Source: Methylobacterium sp. 77 (GTDB lineage: Bacteria; Pseudomonadota; Alphaproteobacteria; Rhizobiales; Beijerinckiaceae). From it: DNA of 64,000 bases. How positions within the stretch are numbered: the stretch's first letter is position 1; the number at the start of each line of letters is the position of its first letter. Under the pieces are notes generated by a model. The model had not been told where the DNA came from. It searched no databases and was given only the letters and a program-made list of their open reading frames with translations. Shown piece after piece: positions 50,529 through 59,964 of this stretch. A program made the translations under genes and the position numbers. The DNA is taken from assembly GCF_000372825.1 (NCBI RefSeq), contig NZ_KB910516.1, positions 3,019,825 through 3,083,824 of the forward strand. Direction: 5' to 3'.

Positions 50529-51122
50529 TCAGCCGCGCGCAGCGTCCATCAAGGCGGCGCGGGTATCGATGTCGAAGGCGACGGCCGCGTCCATCTCCAG
50601 CTCGACGATGTCCTGCCGGGCCGCGAGGATGCGCCCGGCGCCGTGATCTCCGGTGAGCGCCGCCAGATCCCGCCCGAGGAGGTGACGGTTGAGGAGAACC
50701 GGGTTTCCGCGCAACCCGCGATGGATCGGGACGATCGCGGCCGGCGCCGGGTCGCGGGCCTGAAAGACCTCGACGAGGGATCTGAGATGCATTGCCCGGA
50801 TGCGGGGCATGTCCCCGAGCATTACGATGGCGCCCGCCACGTCCGGCAAGGCATCCATCCCGCATCGCAAGGACGAGGACAGGCCCTCGGCATAAGCCGG
50901 GTTGTCGACGAATCGAACGTCGAGGCCGGACAGCGCCTCCCGGACCGCAACGGCATGAGCGCCGAGCACGACCGCGATCGATCCACATGCGGCGGCGACG
51001 GCCGCCTCGGCGGCATGGCGGACGAGTGGCTTGCCGTCGAGGAGACCGAGCATCTTCGGTGCCACACCAAAGCGCGTGCCCTGCCCCGCGGCGAGGAGGA
51101 CGATGCCGATCGTCTTAGGCAT
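50529..51122 (-). CDS. MocA-like molybdenum cofactor cytidylyltransferase (NTP transferase 3)
   Basis: Nucleotidyltransferase of about 197 residues. GIVLLAAGQGTRFG at 5-18 is the NTP loop, with Gly-rich LSSSLRCGM and VMLGDMPRI in the following core. It probably links molybdopterin to a CMP or GMP tail for xanthine-dehydrogenase-type enzymes. It overlaps the MPT-binding gene by 8 bases (its start lies within the latter's 3' end), and XdhC-like genes follow further upstream, so it belongs to a cofactor-maturation unit. The nucleotide specificity (CTP versus GTP) is inferred from context only. Confidence 0.85.
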   Translation of the reverse strand: MPKTIGIVLLAAGQGTRFGVAPKMLGLLDGKPLVRHAAEAAVAAACGSIAVVLGAHAVAVREALSGLDVRFVDNPAYAEGLSSSLRCGMDALPDVAGAIVMLGDMPRIRAMHLRSLVEVFQARDPAPAAIVPIHRGLRGNPVLLNRHLLGRDLAALTGDHGAGRILAARQDIVELEMDAAVAFDIDTRAALMDAARG

Positions 51123-52155
51123 CCTCCCCCGCATTCTCCTCCGCCGCCCTCTCCAGCCCTGAGCGCGGCTGTGGTCGAGACACGATCTCCATGAGAAGAC
51201 CTCCGACTCCGAGCCCTACGATGTCGCTGCGGCTGACCACAAGGCCCGCGAGAAGGCGGTGGAGAATCCAGTCGAATCCGTTCTCGGCAGGCGAGCGGGC
51301 GCAACCCGGCGCGCCGATCACCGGAACCTCTCCGAGCCGGCCGATGAGCAGCAGGTTGCCGGGATCGACGGGCATGCCGAAATGCTCGACCTCCCCGCCC
51401 GCCGCCTCGATGCCGACCGGGATCACGTCGCGTCGATCGGCGATGGCCGATGCGCCGAACACCACCACGAGATCCGCCCCGTCGTCGACGACGGACTCGC
51501 GGATGGCGGCCGCCACCGCAGAAGCCTCGTGCGAAACCCGGATGTCGGACACGATCTGCGCTCCGGTCGGTGCCAACCGGTGTTCCAGATTACGCAGTGT
51601 CTTGACCACGGTGGCCTGTTTCAGTCCCGGCAGCACGGTCGAGACGACGCCTACGCGGCGGCGGCGATAGGGAATGATCGACAGGGCTTCCGGCGTCGCG
51701 ATCCCGCAAGCATGATCGAGGGCGGAACCGGAGACGGCGTAGGGAATGATCTTGACGGTCGCCACCATCTCGCCGGGAACCACTGGCCGGAACGGCGGCA
51801 AGGTCGCCAAAGTGATCGCCTCGTCCACCGCATTCACCGCATCGATGACCGCGCGTTCGATCATCAGGATGCCCGCCACATCGGCGTGCAGGTTGCAACG
51901 TCCGGTGAAAGCGGAGCTGGCGGAAAGGCCTGTGCCCGTCACCCGCGCGGCCAGGCAAGCGGCGGCTTCGTCCTCGCCGACGTCACCTGTTTCAAGCGTC
52001 ACTGCGACCACGCTGTCCAGGCCGGCCTCACCGAGACGGCGCGCATCCTCGTCCGGGATCGGTCGCCCCTTGCGCACGATCACATCATCGGCACGCAGAG
52101 TATGGGCCGCGATGAGCCCGGCGGCTTGTGTGATCGCGACCGTCCCGAACTTCAC
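51115..52155 (-). CDS. Molybdopterin-binding domain protein (MoaB/Mog-like)
   Basis: The product has 346 residues. The N-terminal half is divergent (FGTVAITQAAGLIAAHTLRADDVIVRKGRPI, resembling MoeA-like residues). Residues 170-330 have the MPT-binding fold: RRRRVGVVSTVLPG, DDGADLVVVFGASAIADRRDVIPVGIEAAGGEVEHFGMPVDPGNLLLIGRLG and VPVIGAPGCARSPAENGFDWIL. Proteins of this type sit with MocA and XdhC in rhizobial operons. It overlaps XdhC-C by four bases upstream and mocA by eight downstream. Catalytic role unproven. Confidence 0.85.
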   Translation of the reverse strand: MKFGTVAITQAAGLIAAHTLRADDVIVRKGRPIPDEDARRLGEAGLDSVVAVTLETGDVGEDEAAACLAARVTGTGLSASSAFTGRCNLHADVAGILMIERAVIDAVNAVDEAITLATLPPFRPVVPGEMVATVKIIPYAVSGSALDHACGIATPEALSIIPYRRRRVGVVSTVLPGLKQATVVKTLRNLEHRLAPTGAQIVSDIRVSHEASAVAAAIRESVVDDGADLVVVFGASAIADRRDVIPVGIEAAGGEVEHFGMPVDPGNLLLIGRLGEVPVIGAPGCARSPAENGFDWILHRLLAGLVVSRSDIVGLGVGGLLMEIVSRPQPRSGLERAAEENAGEDA

Positions 52156-52868
52156 GCAAGCACTCCGCTCTTCGCGGCATGCGGGCGGGCGACGCGCAGG
52201 GTCGAGACGATCTGCGCCAGAATGGAGACGGCGATCTCGGCCGGGCTGACTGCTCCGATGTCGAGGCCGATCGGCGCCGCGATCCGCCCGATCTGCTCAG
52301 GGGAGAGACCGGCCTGCGAGAGACGCCCGACCCGCGCGGCATGGGTCTTCCGAGAGCCGAGGGCGCCGACATAGAAGCATTCGGCCTTCAGCGCCGCGAT
52401 CAGCCCCGGATCGTCGATCTTCGGATCATGCGTCAGGGCAGCGACCGCGCAATAGCGATCAAGCGGCGGCAGAGGACCCGCCAAGGCCTCGTCGGGCCAT
52501 AGCGGCACGAGCGGCACCTCCGGAAATCGCTCGGGCGTGGCAAAGGCGGTGCGCGGATCGATGACGCTCACGGAAAGGTCCAGAGCCGCCGCCATCGGGC
52601 ACAGCGCCTGACTGATGTGAACCGCACCGATGAGGACGAGCCGCACAGCCGGCGCCTGGACGTTGAGGAAGAGCTGCCGCCCTTCCGCCTCGACGAGGCC
52701 GCTCTTCCCCGACGCGAGGCGTCGCGACAGGATATCGGCGAGCGGGTCGGTCGAAATCTCGATCTCTCGGACCAGCCGCTGACTTCCATCATCGAGATCG
52801 GTCACGAGCACAGCAGCGCGGCGCGCGGCGCGCTCGGCGTTAAGGGCATGGAGGGAATCGAGCTTCAT
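52152..52868 (-). CDS. XdhC family protein, Rossmann-like C-terminal module (CoxF-like)
   Basis: The product has 238 residues. A short N-terminal region is followed by RLVLIGAVHISQALCPMAAALDLSVSVIDPR, the Rossmann-type NAD/FAD motif in which GxGxxx is replaced by GAVHIS. CAVAALTHDPKIDDPGLIAALKAECFYVGALGSRKTHAARVGRLSQAG is the typical XdhC_C block (PF13478). In complete XdhC this module is joined to an N-terminal XdhC_CoxI part; here that part is a separate gene directly upstream. It is probably a chaperone that loads sulfurated molybdenum cofactor into a client enzyme. Confidence 0.9.
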   Translation of the reverse strand: MKLDSLHALNAERAARRAAVLVTDLDDGSQRLVREIEISTDPLADILSRRLASGKSGLVEAEGRQLFLNVQAPAVRLVLIGAVHISQALCPMAAALDLSVSVIDPRTAFATPERFPEVPLVPLWPDEALAGPLPPLDRYCAVAALTHDPKIDDPGLIAALKAECFYVGALGSRKTHAARVGRLSQAGLSPEQIGRIAAPIGLDIGAVSPAEIAVSILAQIVSTLRVARPHAAKSGVLA

Positions 52869-52877
52869 GGCCCTTCT

Positions 52878-53201
52878 TCAGTCAATCCGTTCGACGAAAA
52901 CGCGGATGCGTCCGCCGCAGGAGAGCCCCACCCGCCAAGCGGTCTCATCGGCGACGCCGAATTCGATCACTCGGGGCCGACCATCGGCGATGGCGTCGAG
53001 TGCCTCGGTGATGACCGCCCCCTCGACACAACCGCCCGAGACCGAGCCGAGAAAGTTGCCCTCCTCGTCGATGACGAGATGACTCCCGACCGGGCGGGGC
53101 GCGGAGCCCCAGGTTTCAACGACGGTCGCGAGGGCGACGCCGCGCCCGCCACGTCGCCAGGCCTCGGCCGCGTTGAGGATATCGGTTTCGGTGGAGAGCA
53201 T
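52878..53201 (-). CDS. XdhC_CoxI N-terminal module as a separate protein
   Basis: The product has 107 residues: RRGGRGVALATVVETWGSAPRPVGSHLVIDEEGNFLGSVSGGCVEGAVITEAL and, near the end, RVGLSCGGRIRVFVER. These are the conserved Gly/Ser- and Cys-containing segments of XdhC/CoxI (PF02625), including SGGCVEG and the LSCGG cysteine. It is 9 bases upstream of the C-terminal module and reads in the same direction, so together they rebuild a whole XdhC. It starts the four-gene maturation unit. ATG 53201 is the only start that fits the domain; the longer frame upstream is not coding-like. Confidence 0.9.
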   Translation of the reverse strand: MLSTETDILNAAEAWRRGGRGVALATVVETWGSAPRPVGSHLVIDEEGNFLGSVSGGCVEGAVITEALDAIADGRPRVIEFGVADETAWRVGLSCGGRIRVFVERID

Positions 53202-53358
53202 GAGACACCCCGCGCAATGCGGTCGAATGGCACGACGCCACTCACGCAACGTCGCCCCAGGGAGATAAGCTCCGAAGCCGATGGCACAATGCGGAGGCGA
53301 AGCCCATGCCATGCTCCTTCCGCGGAGCGTGCCAAGGAGCACATGGTCTCCACCCATC

Positions 53359-53402
53359 ATGAGTGGCGCCAAGTCTCCCAATGAGTGGCGCCAAGTCTCC
53401 CA
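53359..53402 (+). repeat. Two tandem copies of a 22-bp repeat
   Basis: A unit starting ATGAGTGGCGCCAAGTCTCC occurs at 53359-53380 and again immediately at 53381-53402, identical over 22 bases. Each contains the palindrome TGGCGCCA. It lies between divergent XdhC-N and the periplasmic binding protein genes, where a regulator could bind. No third copy was seen. Confidence 0.8.
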
Positions 53403-53455
53403 GGCCACGCTATGGAGCATGGACGAGCTTGTCGCCGATACTCGGACCTTTTCCC

Positions 53456-54601
53456 ATGAGACGCATCTTCACTGCCGGCGCCGTAGCGATCCTGTCCGCC
53501 CTCGCGGCCTTCTCCTTGGACGCCTCCGCACAAAGTCCGGCTCAGGCCCCGATCCGGATCGGGCTCTCGCTCCCCCTCACCGGGCCGGACGCCGCTTTCG
53601 GGCAGGGACTTCGGGCGGGAGCCGAACAGGCGGCGGCGGACCTCAACCGCGCGAGCGGCACGACGGGCCGGAAGATTACCCTTGTGGTTGCCGACGATGC
53701 CAGCGACGGCAAACTGGGTCTCGCAACGGCGAGAAAGTTCGCAGCGGATCGGATCGGCCTCGTCGTCGGGCCATTCAACGCTGCCGTGGCAGCCACGGCG
53801 CTTCCGATTTACGAGGAGGCGGGGATTGTCGCAGTGACGCCCGGCATCACGTGGCCGAGGCTGACGGCACGCGGAGCCTGGAACGTCTTCCGCATCGGCG
53901 GCAGCGATGCCGAGCAGGGCCCGATCGCAGGAAGCTATCTCGCGGAGCGATTCCGCGCCCGGCGGATCGGCCTCGTCCACGACAAGAGTACGTTCGGTCG
54001 CGGTCTCGTCGACGACGTGGCCCGCACCCTCAAGGCGAACGGGCAGACGGAAGCCGCCTTCGAGAGCCTGAATCGTGGCGACAAGGACCTGTCGGCCCTC
54101 GTCGCCCGCCTGAAGCGCGCACAGGTCGAGGTCGTCTATTTCGGCGGCCTCGCTCCGGAAGCAGGGATGCTGATCCGGGCCTTGCGGGAGGCCGGTCTCT
54201 CCGTTCCCCTCGTCGGGAGCGACGGATTGCTCGACAAGGATTTCGCCGCCGGAGCGGGCCCAGGCGCCGAGGGGACCGTGATGACCACCCTGCCGGAGCC
54301 GCGAAAGCTGCCTGAATCGAAGGGGCTGGCGGCTAGATCACGCACGCCCGAGGCCGACATGTTCGCGGCGCAGGGCTATGCAGCGGTGGAAATTCTCAAA
54401 CAGGCGGTGGATCAGGCAAGATCGGCGGATGGCCACAAGGTCGCCGCCTTCCTCCACGGAGGCTTGCCGCTGAAGACAGCCATCGGAGAGGTCGCCTTCG
54501 ATCAAAAGGGCGATCCCAAGAGTCCCGGCTATGCGCTGCAGGTTTGGAAGAAGACGCCCGATGGCCGCATCGATTATCTCGGCAATGGCGTCACGCCTTG
54601 A
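53456..54601 (+). CDS. Branched-chain amino acid-type ABC transporter substrate-binding protein
   Basis: Periplasmic binding protein of 381 residues with a signal peptide (IFTAGAVAILSALAAFSLDASAQ, cleavage about residue 25). The mature part begins IRIGLSLPLTGPDAAFGQGLRAGAEQAAADLNRASG and contains ADRIGLVVGPFNAAVAATALPIYEEAGIVAVTPGIT, RRIGLVHDKSTFGRGLVDD and VVYFGGLAPEAGMLIRALREAG, the LivJ/peripla_BP_6 fold. No permease or ATPase genes (livHMGF) are adjacent, so it may be an orphan partner. The ligand, amino acid or otherwise, is unknown. ATG 53456 is taken from the signal peptide. Confidence 0.92.
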   Translation: MRRIFTAGAVAILSALAAFSLDASAQSPAQAPIRIGLSLPLTGPDAAFGQGLRAGAEQAAADLNRASGTTGRKITLVVADDASDGKLGLATARKFAADRIGLVVGPFNAAVAATALPIYEEAGIVAVTPGITWPRLTARGAWNVFRIGGSDAEQGPIAGSYLAERFRARRIGLVHDKSTFGRGLVDDVARTLKANGQTEAAFESLNRGDKDLSALVARLKRAQVEVVYFGGLAPEAGMLIRALREAGLSVPLVGSDGLLDKDFAAGAGPGAEGTVMTTLPEPRKLPESKGLAARSRTPEADMFAAQGYAAVEILKQAVDQARSADGHKVAAFLHGGLPLKTAIGEVAFDQKGDPKSPGYALQVWKKTPDGRIDYLGNGVTP

Positions 54602-54910
54602 TGCCTGCAGTCAGATCGCATCTCGACCACGGCTCCCCGCAGATGCAGCCGTGGCTGCCGGGGTGATCGCTCAGTTGAAGGCCCGCGAAGATTTCCTGGC
54701 ATCAGGACACAGCGTGCTTTTCTGTCGACGGGATAGCGTTGCCGGCGGTAAAAGCTTGCTTACGGGCGGCGTGAACATTATGTCGTGCCGACGCTCGCCG
54801 GTGTTGCGCATCCGATGGGATCGGACCCGCCGCCCGTAGCGTTTTGCCGAACGGCTATGTTTTTGGTGTCCCGGAATGCCCCGTTCTGGCGTTCCGGCTG
54901 GAGAGTGTGG
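54602..54910. other. Intergenic region before infA
   Basis: About 310 bases without a convincing gene, presumably carrying the infA promoter and the 3' end of the binding-protein transcript. Frames crossing it lack ribosome sites and recognisable sequence. Confidence 0.5.
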
Positions 54911-55183
54911 ATGGCGAAAGAAGAGTTGATGCAGTTCGACGGTCTCGTGATCGAGATCCTGCCGGACGCACGCTACCGCGTGCAGCTCGACCAGGGCCAC
55001 GAGATCGTGGCCTACACGGCCGGCAAGATGAAGAAGAACCGCATCAAGACTCTGGCGGGCGACCGCGTCACCGTCGAGATGTCGCCTTACGACCTCGAGA
55101 AGGGCCGCCTCGTCTTCCGTCACAAGGATGAGCGCTCCTCCGGCCCGCGTCCGCCGATCCGCGGTCAGTTCCGCCGCCGCTGA
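54911..55183 (+). CDS. infA: Translation initiation factor IF-1, variant with basic C-terminal tail
   Basis: S1/OB-fold ribosomal A-site factor. The first 72 residues follow the IF-1 pattern: [72 protein letters not shown] in sections. The usual family length is 72; here 18 more residues add a Pro/Arg-rich tail ([18 protein letters not shown]). Substitutions at the start (EELMQFDG where EEVLEFEG is usual) suggest a diverged paralogue. Many Rhizobiales keep a separate standard infA. Whether this one works in general translation or in a special condition is not known. It stands alone, with 193 bases before parC's end. Confidence 0.88.
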   Translation: MAKEELMQFDGLVIEILPDARYRVQLDQGHEIVAYTAGKMKKNRIKTLAGDRVTVEMSPYDLEKGRLVFRHKDERSSGPRPPIRGQFRRR

Positions 55184-55376
55184 ACTTTTCCTCTCCCGCG
55201 ACCCGCGTCTCGTCCCTTCGTGCTGTGCTGCAGCGGGAAGGCCGGGGACGCTGAGCGAACGACAGCGCCGGACTTCGGCGATTGTCCGCGTCGACCGATC
55301 CCGGGCTCCGCCGCGCGGCCCCGGGACGATGAATCGGCCTTGAACATCCGGACGCCCTACGCGCCGTCCGCCCTGT

Positions 55377-57629
55377 TCACTTCCCGAACCGATCGAATTT
55401 CGGGAAGCTGCGGGTCATCAGAGTGCCGGCTTCGGCCCGGTGGCCCATCCATTTCTCCAGCAGAGCGGCATTGGCGAGACGCTCCTGGCCGGCGCCGTCG
55501 CGCCAGGGCAGGCCCTCGGCAAGGGTGAAGACGTATGCGTCCGTCAGCGTGCTCTGGCGGCACCGCTGCAGGCGCACGCCCTTGCCGCGTGACAGTTCCG
55601 GCAGTTCGGAGATCGGGAAGACGAGTAACAGCCTGTCGGCGCTGCACACCGCTACGTGGTCACCGGTCCCGGCAGGTACGAGCAGGCCTGCTTCGGAGGG
55701 CTCGTCGAGGCCGATGATGCCCTTGCCCTTGCGGGTATTGGCCACCAGCGCATCGGCCGGGGCGAGGAAGCCACGCCCATCCGAGCCCGCCACGAGGAGC
55801 TTGCCGCTCGGCTGATACGGCAGAGCGGCGACGATCTCGGCACCATCGTCGAAATCCACCATCAGCCGGATCGGGTCACCGAAGCCGCGGCCGCCGGGAA
55901 GCTTGGCGGCCTCGAGGGTGAACACCTTGCCGTTGGAGGCGAGGACGAGGATCTTGGCCGTGGTTTCGCTGAAGAACGAGATCTTCAGACCGTCATCGCC
56001 CCTGAACGCGACGCCCGACAGATCGGCGACATGGCCCTTCAGCGCGCGGACCCAGCCCTTGTTGGAGACGATGACGGTGATCGGCTCGCGCTCGACCATG
56101 GCCGAGGTGAAGTCGATGCCCGCGGTGTCGGGTGGGTTCTCCAAGGTGGTGCGGCGAGCGCCGAGCTTGGTCTCCGGGCCGAAGGTCTTCTTCACCGCGC
56201 GGATCTGCTTGGTGATATCCGTCCACTGCATCTTCTCGGAGCCGAGCAGCTCTTCGAGACCGTCCTTTTCCTTCGTCAGCGTATCGAGCTCGCGCTTCAG
56301 CTCCATCTCCTCGAGCTTGCGCAAGGAGCGCAGGCGGGTGTCGAGGATGGCGTTGGCCTGAAGCTCGGTGAGTTCGAACCGCTTCATCAGGGACGGCTTC
56401 GGCTCGTCCTCCTCGCGGATGATGCGGATCACCTCGTCGAGGTCGAGATAGACGATGAGCAGGCCGCCGAGGATTTCGAGCCGGCGCTCGATCTGTGCCA
56501 GGCGGTGGCGCGAACGGCGCTGGAGCACGACGCGACGATGGTCGAGCCATTCGCGCAGAGCTTCGGCGAGGCCGATCACACGCGGGACGAGGCCGCCCAC
56601 GAGCACGTTCATGTTGAGCGGAATGCGGGCTTCGAGTTCGGTGAGCCGGAACAGCGATTCCATCAGGATCACCGGATCGACGCTGCGTGAGCGCGGCTCC
56701 AGCACCACGCGGACGTCCTCGGCCGATTCGTCGCGAACGTCGGCCAGCAGCGGCAGCTTCTTCTCCTGCAGTAGCTCGGCCAGTTTCTCGATGAGCCGCG
56801 CCTTCGGAACGCCGTAGGGAATCTCGGTGACGACGATGGTCCAGGTGCCGCGCCCGAGATCCTCCTTCGCCCAGCGCGCCCGTACCCGGAAGCCGCCTCG
56901 CCCGGTGCGATAGGCTTCGGCGATCGACTCCGCGCTGTCGATGAGGATACCGCCGGTGGGAAAATCCGGTCCCTTCACGAACGTGAGGAGCTGGGCCGAG
57001 GTCGCCTCGCGATGGCCGATGAGGTAGAGCGCCGCGTCACACAGCTCGGCCGCATTGTGGGGTGGAATCGAGGTGGCCATGCCCACCGCGATGCCTTGGC
57101 TGCCGTTGGCGAGAAGGTTCGGGAAGGCCGCCGGCAGGACGATGGGCTCATCCTTCTCGCCGTTATAGGAGGGCCGGAAATCGACCGTGTCCTCGTCGAT
57201 CCCGTCGAGCAGCAGGCGCGCCACTTCCGTCAGGCGGGCCTCGGTGTAGCGGTAGGCGGCGGGCCCATCGCCGTCGATGTTGCCGAAATTGCCCTGACCG
57301 TCGACCAGCGGATAACGCTGCGCGAAATCCTGCGAGAGGCGCACCAGCGCGTCGTAGATCGCCTGGTCGCCATGGGGATGGAAGTCGCCCATCACGTCGC
57401 CGACGATCTTCGCGCATTTCTTGAAGGCGGTGTTCGGGTCGAGACGCAGGAGCCGCATACCGTAGAGGATACGGCGATGGACCGGCTTGAGACCGTCGCG
57501 GGCATCGGGCAGCGCCCGGTTCATGATGGTCGAGAGCGCATAGGCGAAGTAGCGCTCTTCCAGCGCCGACTTCAGTTCGACGCTCTCGATACCGTCGGAT
57601 CCCGACGGTGGATCGAAGGGCTGGCCCAT
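55377..57629 (-). CDS. parC: DNA topoisomerase IV subunit A
   Basis: Decatenating type II topoisomerase subunit that cuts and rejoins DNA. The product has 750 residues. N-terminal breakage-reunion domain with [20 protein letters not shown] (40-59), [40 protein letters not shown] and the active-site Tyr 128 in YRYTEARL. The coiled gate follows, then the C-terminal beta-pinwheel from about residue 480. Length and the missing GyrA box support ParC over GyrA. The recO gene lies 53 bases upstream on the same strand. Confidence 0.95.
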   Translation of the reverse strand: MGQPFDPPSGSDGIESVELKSALEERYFAYALSTIMNRALPDARDGLKPVHRRILYGMRLLRLDPNTAFKKCAKIVGDVMGDFHPHGDQAIYDALVRLSQDFAQRYPLVDGQGNFGNIDGDGPAAYRYTEARLTEVARLLLDGIDEDTVDFRPSYNGEKDEPIVLPAAFPNLLANGSQGIAVGMATSIPPHNAAELCDAALYLIGHREATSAQLLTFVKGPDFPTGGILIDSAESIAEAYRTGRGGFRVRARWAKEDLGRGTWTIVVTEIPYGVPKARLIEKLAELLQEKKLPLLADVRDESAEDVRVVLEPRSRSVDPVILMESLFRLTELEARIPLNMNVLVGGLVPRVIGLAEALREWLDHRRVVLQRRSRHRLAQIERRLEILGGLLIVYLDLDEVIRIIREEDEPKPSLMKRFELTELQANAILDTRLRSLRKLEEMELKRELDTLTKEKDGLEELLGSEKMQWTDITKQIRAVKKTFGPETKLGARRTTLENPPDTAGIDFTSAMVEREPITVIVSNKGWVRALKGHVADLSGVAFRGDDGLKISFFSETTAKILVLASNGKVFTLEAAKLPGGRGFGDPIRLMVDFDDGAEIVAALPYQPSGKLLVAGSDGRGFLAPADALVANTRKGKGIIGLDEPSEAGLLVPAGTGDHVAVCSADRLLLVFPISELPELSRGKGVRLQRCRQSTLTDAYVFTLAEGLPWRDGAGQERLANAALLEKWMGHRAEAGTLMTRSFPKFDRFGK

Positions 57630-57682
57630 GGCGAACTCCTGGGCCAGACAGGACCCATTTCAGAACAAAAGAAGAACGGAGC

Positions 57683-58423
57683 TTAAGCGCTCTGCGTCCC
57701 AAGCGCAACGAATCGCGCCCGCTCCGCTGGGGGGGCGATCGCGCGCGGTCCCCAGATGTGCTGGTCGAGGAAATACCCCGTCAAGGTAAATCCATTGGTC
57801 ACGTCCTTCTCGTCGGGAGGCATGAAGCCGGTTCGCCCACCATCCCGATCGAGAAGGAAGCCCGGCAACGCCAGCAATCTGTCGCGAAACGGCTCCCCGG
57901 CCGAAGCGCTGACGGCCCGCCCGGTCCTGGGCGAGACGTAGATCAGGGCGTCGTTGCCGCCGGTGGCGGCGCAAGCCGTGAGATCGAGCCCGAAGCCGAG
58001 TTCGGAGAGGATCGCGAGTTCGAACCGTACCATCAGGAGGGGCGCGATCACGCGGTCGTCGAGATGGGCGATGAGCACCCGGGCCGCCTCGTAGAGGGCA
58101 GAATGGGGATCGCGCTCGGGCAGGAGCCGAAGAAGCGCCGCCATATGAGTCACGCCGTAAAGAGCGAGACCCGAGCCCATGAGCCGCGCGGCAACGGATT
58201 CGAGGGGCTCCACCGCGAAGGCACCGAGGCTGTCGTCGAGGCGCGCGCGCCAGGTGAGACGGACATGGTTGCCGGCCTGAAGCACCGGCTGCATCCGCCG
58301 CGACCGGCCGCCATGGACGAGGCCGAGATGGCGGCCGTGCCGGGCGGTCATCACTTCGAGGATGACGCCCGTCTCGCCCTGCCTGCGCAGCCCCAGCACC
58401 ACGCCGTCGTCGGTCCATTGCAT
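57683..58423 (-). CDS. recO: DNA repair protein RecO
   Basis: Single-strand annealing and RecA-loading protein of the RecFOR pathway, 246 residues. N-terminal OB fold: MQWTDDGVVLGLRRQGETGVILEVMT and GLVHGGRSRRMQPVLQAGNHVRLTWRAR. Middle helical region: YEAARVLIAHLDD and LLMVRFELAILSELGFGLDLTACAATG, where the zinc-binding cysteines of some RecOs are reduced to one. It precedes parC by 53 bases, so the two are likely one transcript, an arrangement also seen in related genomes. Confidence 0.94.
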   Translation of the reverse strand: MQWTDDGVVLGLRRQGETGVILEVMTARHGRHLGLVHGGRSRRMQPVLQAGNHVRLTWRARLDDSLGAFAVEPLESVAARLMGSGLALYGVTHMAALLRLLPERDPHSALYEAARVLIAHLDDRVIAPLLMVRFELAILSELGFGLDLTACAATGGNDALIYVSPRTGRAVSASAGEPFRDRLLALPGFLLDRDGGRTGFMPPDEKDVTNGFTLTGYFLDQHIWGPRAIAPPAERARFVALGTQSA

Positions 58424-58602
58424 GGCCCTTCCATAAGGCGCTGCGGTTGCGTTGGAAACGGGCCGACAGTTCGGTGCCCCCCCTAGATTGTACGACCTAC
58501 TACATTCCCGTTCAGCGTGTTTAAGGCTAAGCTTCGCGCGCCTCCGTCGGGTTCTCGCCTGTCATCATTCTTTACCGACGCGGCCTCATGGGGGACGAGC
58601 GG

Positions 58603-59010
58603 ATGTCGATGCTGCGATGCCTTGTCGGCGCAACGATCGGCTTCGTCGCCGTCACGCTCGGTGGATGCGGGCGGCCCGATCCGGCGCCCGCTCCCGGCGC
58701 CACCTTCACCCTGCGCGAGCGGGTGGCGGCCCTGGCACTGCGCCAGAGCGCCTTCGGCTCGATCTCCGTCATTCCGGTGCGGTTCGAGCACAGCCGCATC
58801 GCCGGGCCGTTCCAGGATGACGGCCGTACACTCTACTGCGTGTCGAGCCGGATGATGGGCCGCCGCTTCCTCAAGGGCGAGAAGGCCAAGGCCGTGATCC
58901 GCGAGGAAGCCGGCAAGCTCAGCATCCTCGATGATGTCGAGGAGGTCTGCGAGGGCCACCGGACGGAGCCTTTCAAGGAGTTGGAGGCGCTGGGGAACGC
59001 GAAAAGTTGA
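58603..59010 (+). CDS. Small conserved lipoprotein of unknown function
   Basis: The product has 135 residues from ATG 58603. Signal sequence MSMLRCLVGATIGFVAVTLGGC ends in lipobox LGGC (Cys about 22). The mature part has repeated Arg/Phe and Val-rich segments (SISVIPVRFEHSRIAGPFQDDGRTLYCVSSRMMGRRFLKGEKAKAVI) and a YC...VC pair that could bond. Purines GGGGGACGAGCGG precede the start. An ATG at 58588 would add five residues but lacks a site. Its only near neighbour is the ChaC-like gene 58 bases on, possibly co-transcribed. Confidence 0.7.
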   Translation: MSMLRCLVGATIGFVAVTLGGCGRPDPAPAPGATFTLRERVAALALRQSAFGSISVIPVRFEHSRIAGPFQDDGRTLYCVSSRMMGRRFLKGEKAKAVIREEAGKLSILDDVEEVCEGHRTEPFKELEALGNAKS

Positions 59011-59068
59011 CGGCAAACCGTTTCCGAACGGGTTGTCCATCCCGACCGCGGATGGTCCGATACGATCC

Positions 59069-59755
59069 ATGCGGCATCGTACACTCTCACTGACCCTGGA
59101 TCTCATCGCCCGCGCCCATCCGACACCGGTCGCCGACGATGCGAGCGCCCTGCATCTCCTCAGCGATCTCGACCTTGCGCCGGGCCTCGAGCGGATGCTC
59201 GGGCACAGGCCCGCGGGGGATGAAGGACTCTGGGTGTTCGGCTACGGCTCGTTGATCTGGCAGCCGGAATTCGCCGTGGCCGAGCGGCGCATCGGCACGG
59301 TGCGGGGCTATCATCGCCGCTTCTGCCTGTTGCAACGGCGATTTCGCGGGAGCCGCGACCGGCCGGGCCTCGTCCTCGCCCTCGACCGGGGCGGCATCTG
59401 TCGCGGAATCGTGTTTCGCCTGAAGGGGTTGGACCCGGCCGCGACCCTGATGCCGGTCTGGCGCCGGGAGATGCGCGGCAGCGGCTACGAGGGACGCTGG
59501 GTCGTGGTCGAGACCGAAACCGGGCCGGTGACGGCACTGACCTTCGTGGTGAATCGCACCAGCGACCGCTATACCGGGCGGCTCGGCGAGGAGGCGATCG
59601 CCGACAGGATCGCCACGGGGGCGGGGCATCTCGGACCCAGCGCGGAATATCTCTTCCGCACGGCGCAGGCCTGCGCGGAAGCCGGCATCCTCGACGACCA
59701 TCTCTGGCGCTTGCAGCATCTCGTGGCCGAACGTCTCGAGACTGCGCAGCGATAG
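59069..59755 (+). CDS. ChaC-like gamma-glutamylcyclotransferase
   Basis: The product has 228 residues. The key VFGYGSLIWQPEF (56-68) loop holds the substrate carboxylates in the BtrG/ChaC fold. GTVRGYHRRFCLLQRRFRGSRDRPGLVLALDRGG is the matching second segment. The catalytic Glu is in GYEGRWVVVETETG. Its normal role is to turn gamma-glutamyl compounds, mainly glutathione, into 5-oxoproline and Cys-Gly. Follows the lipoprotein gene and precedes putA by 210 bases. 5-oxoproline and proline metabolism share chemistry, but a link is not shown. Confidence 0.88.
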   Translation: MRHRTLSLTLDLIARAHPTPVADDASALHLLSDLDLAPGLERMLGHRPAGDEGLWVFGYGSLIWQPEFAVAERRIGTVRGYHRRFCLLQRRFRGSRDRPGLVLALDRGGICRGIVFRLKGLDPAATLMPVWRREMRGSGYEGRWVVVETETGPVTALTFVVNRTSDRYTGRLGEEAIADRIATGAGHLGPSAEYLFRTAQACAEAGILDDHLWRLQHLVAERLETAQR

Positions 59756-59964
59756 CTCAACCCGTTGTCCCGTCTTACTTTTTTTCGCAAGATGGGCGAC
59801 TTCTTCCCCTCCTGACACGCCGCAGGCGATGCGGCATGATCAGCGTTCGATCCTTGACGCGTCCGGTTTCCACGGCGGCGGACGGGCGCTTTTGGAGCAT
59901 CGTCCGTCAGGGAAGGCAGAACACCGGCGGCCGCCCGGTGCAACGGCGGGAAAGCCTCGACACC

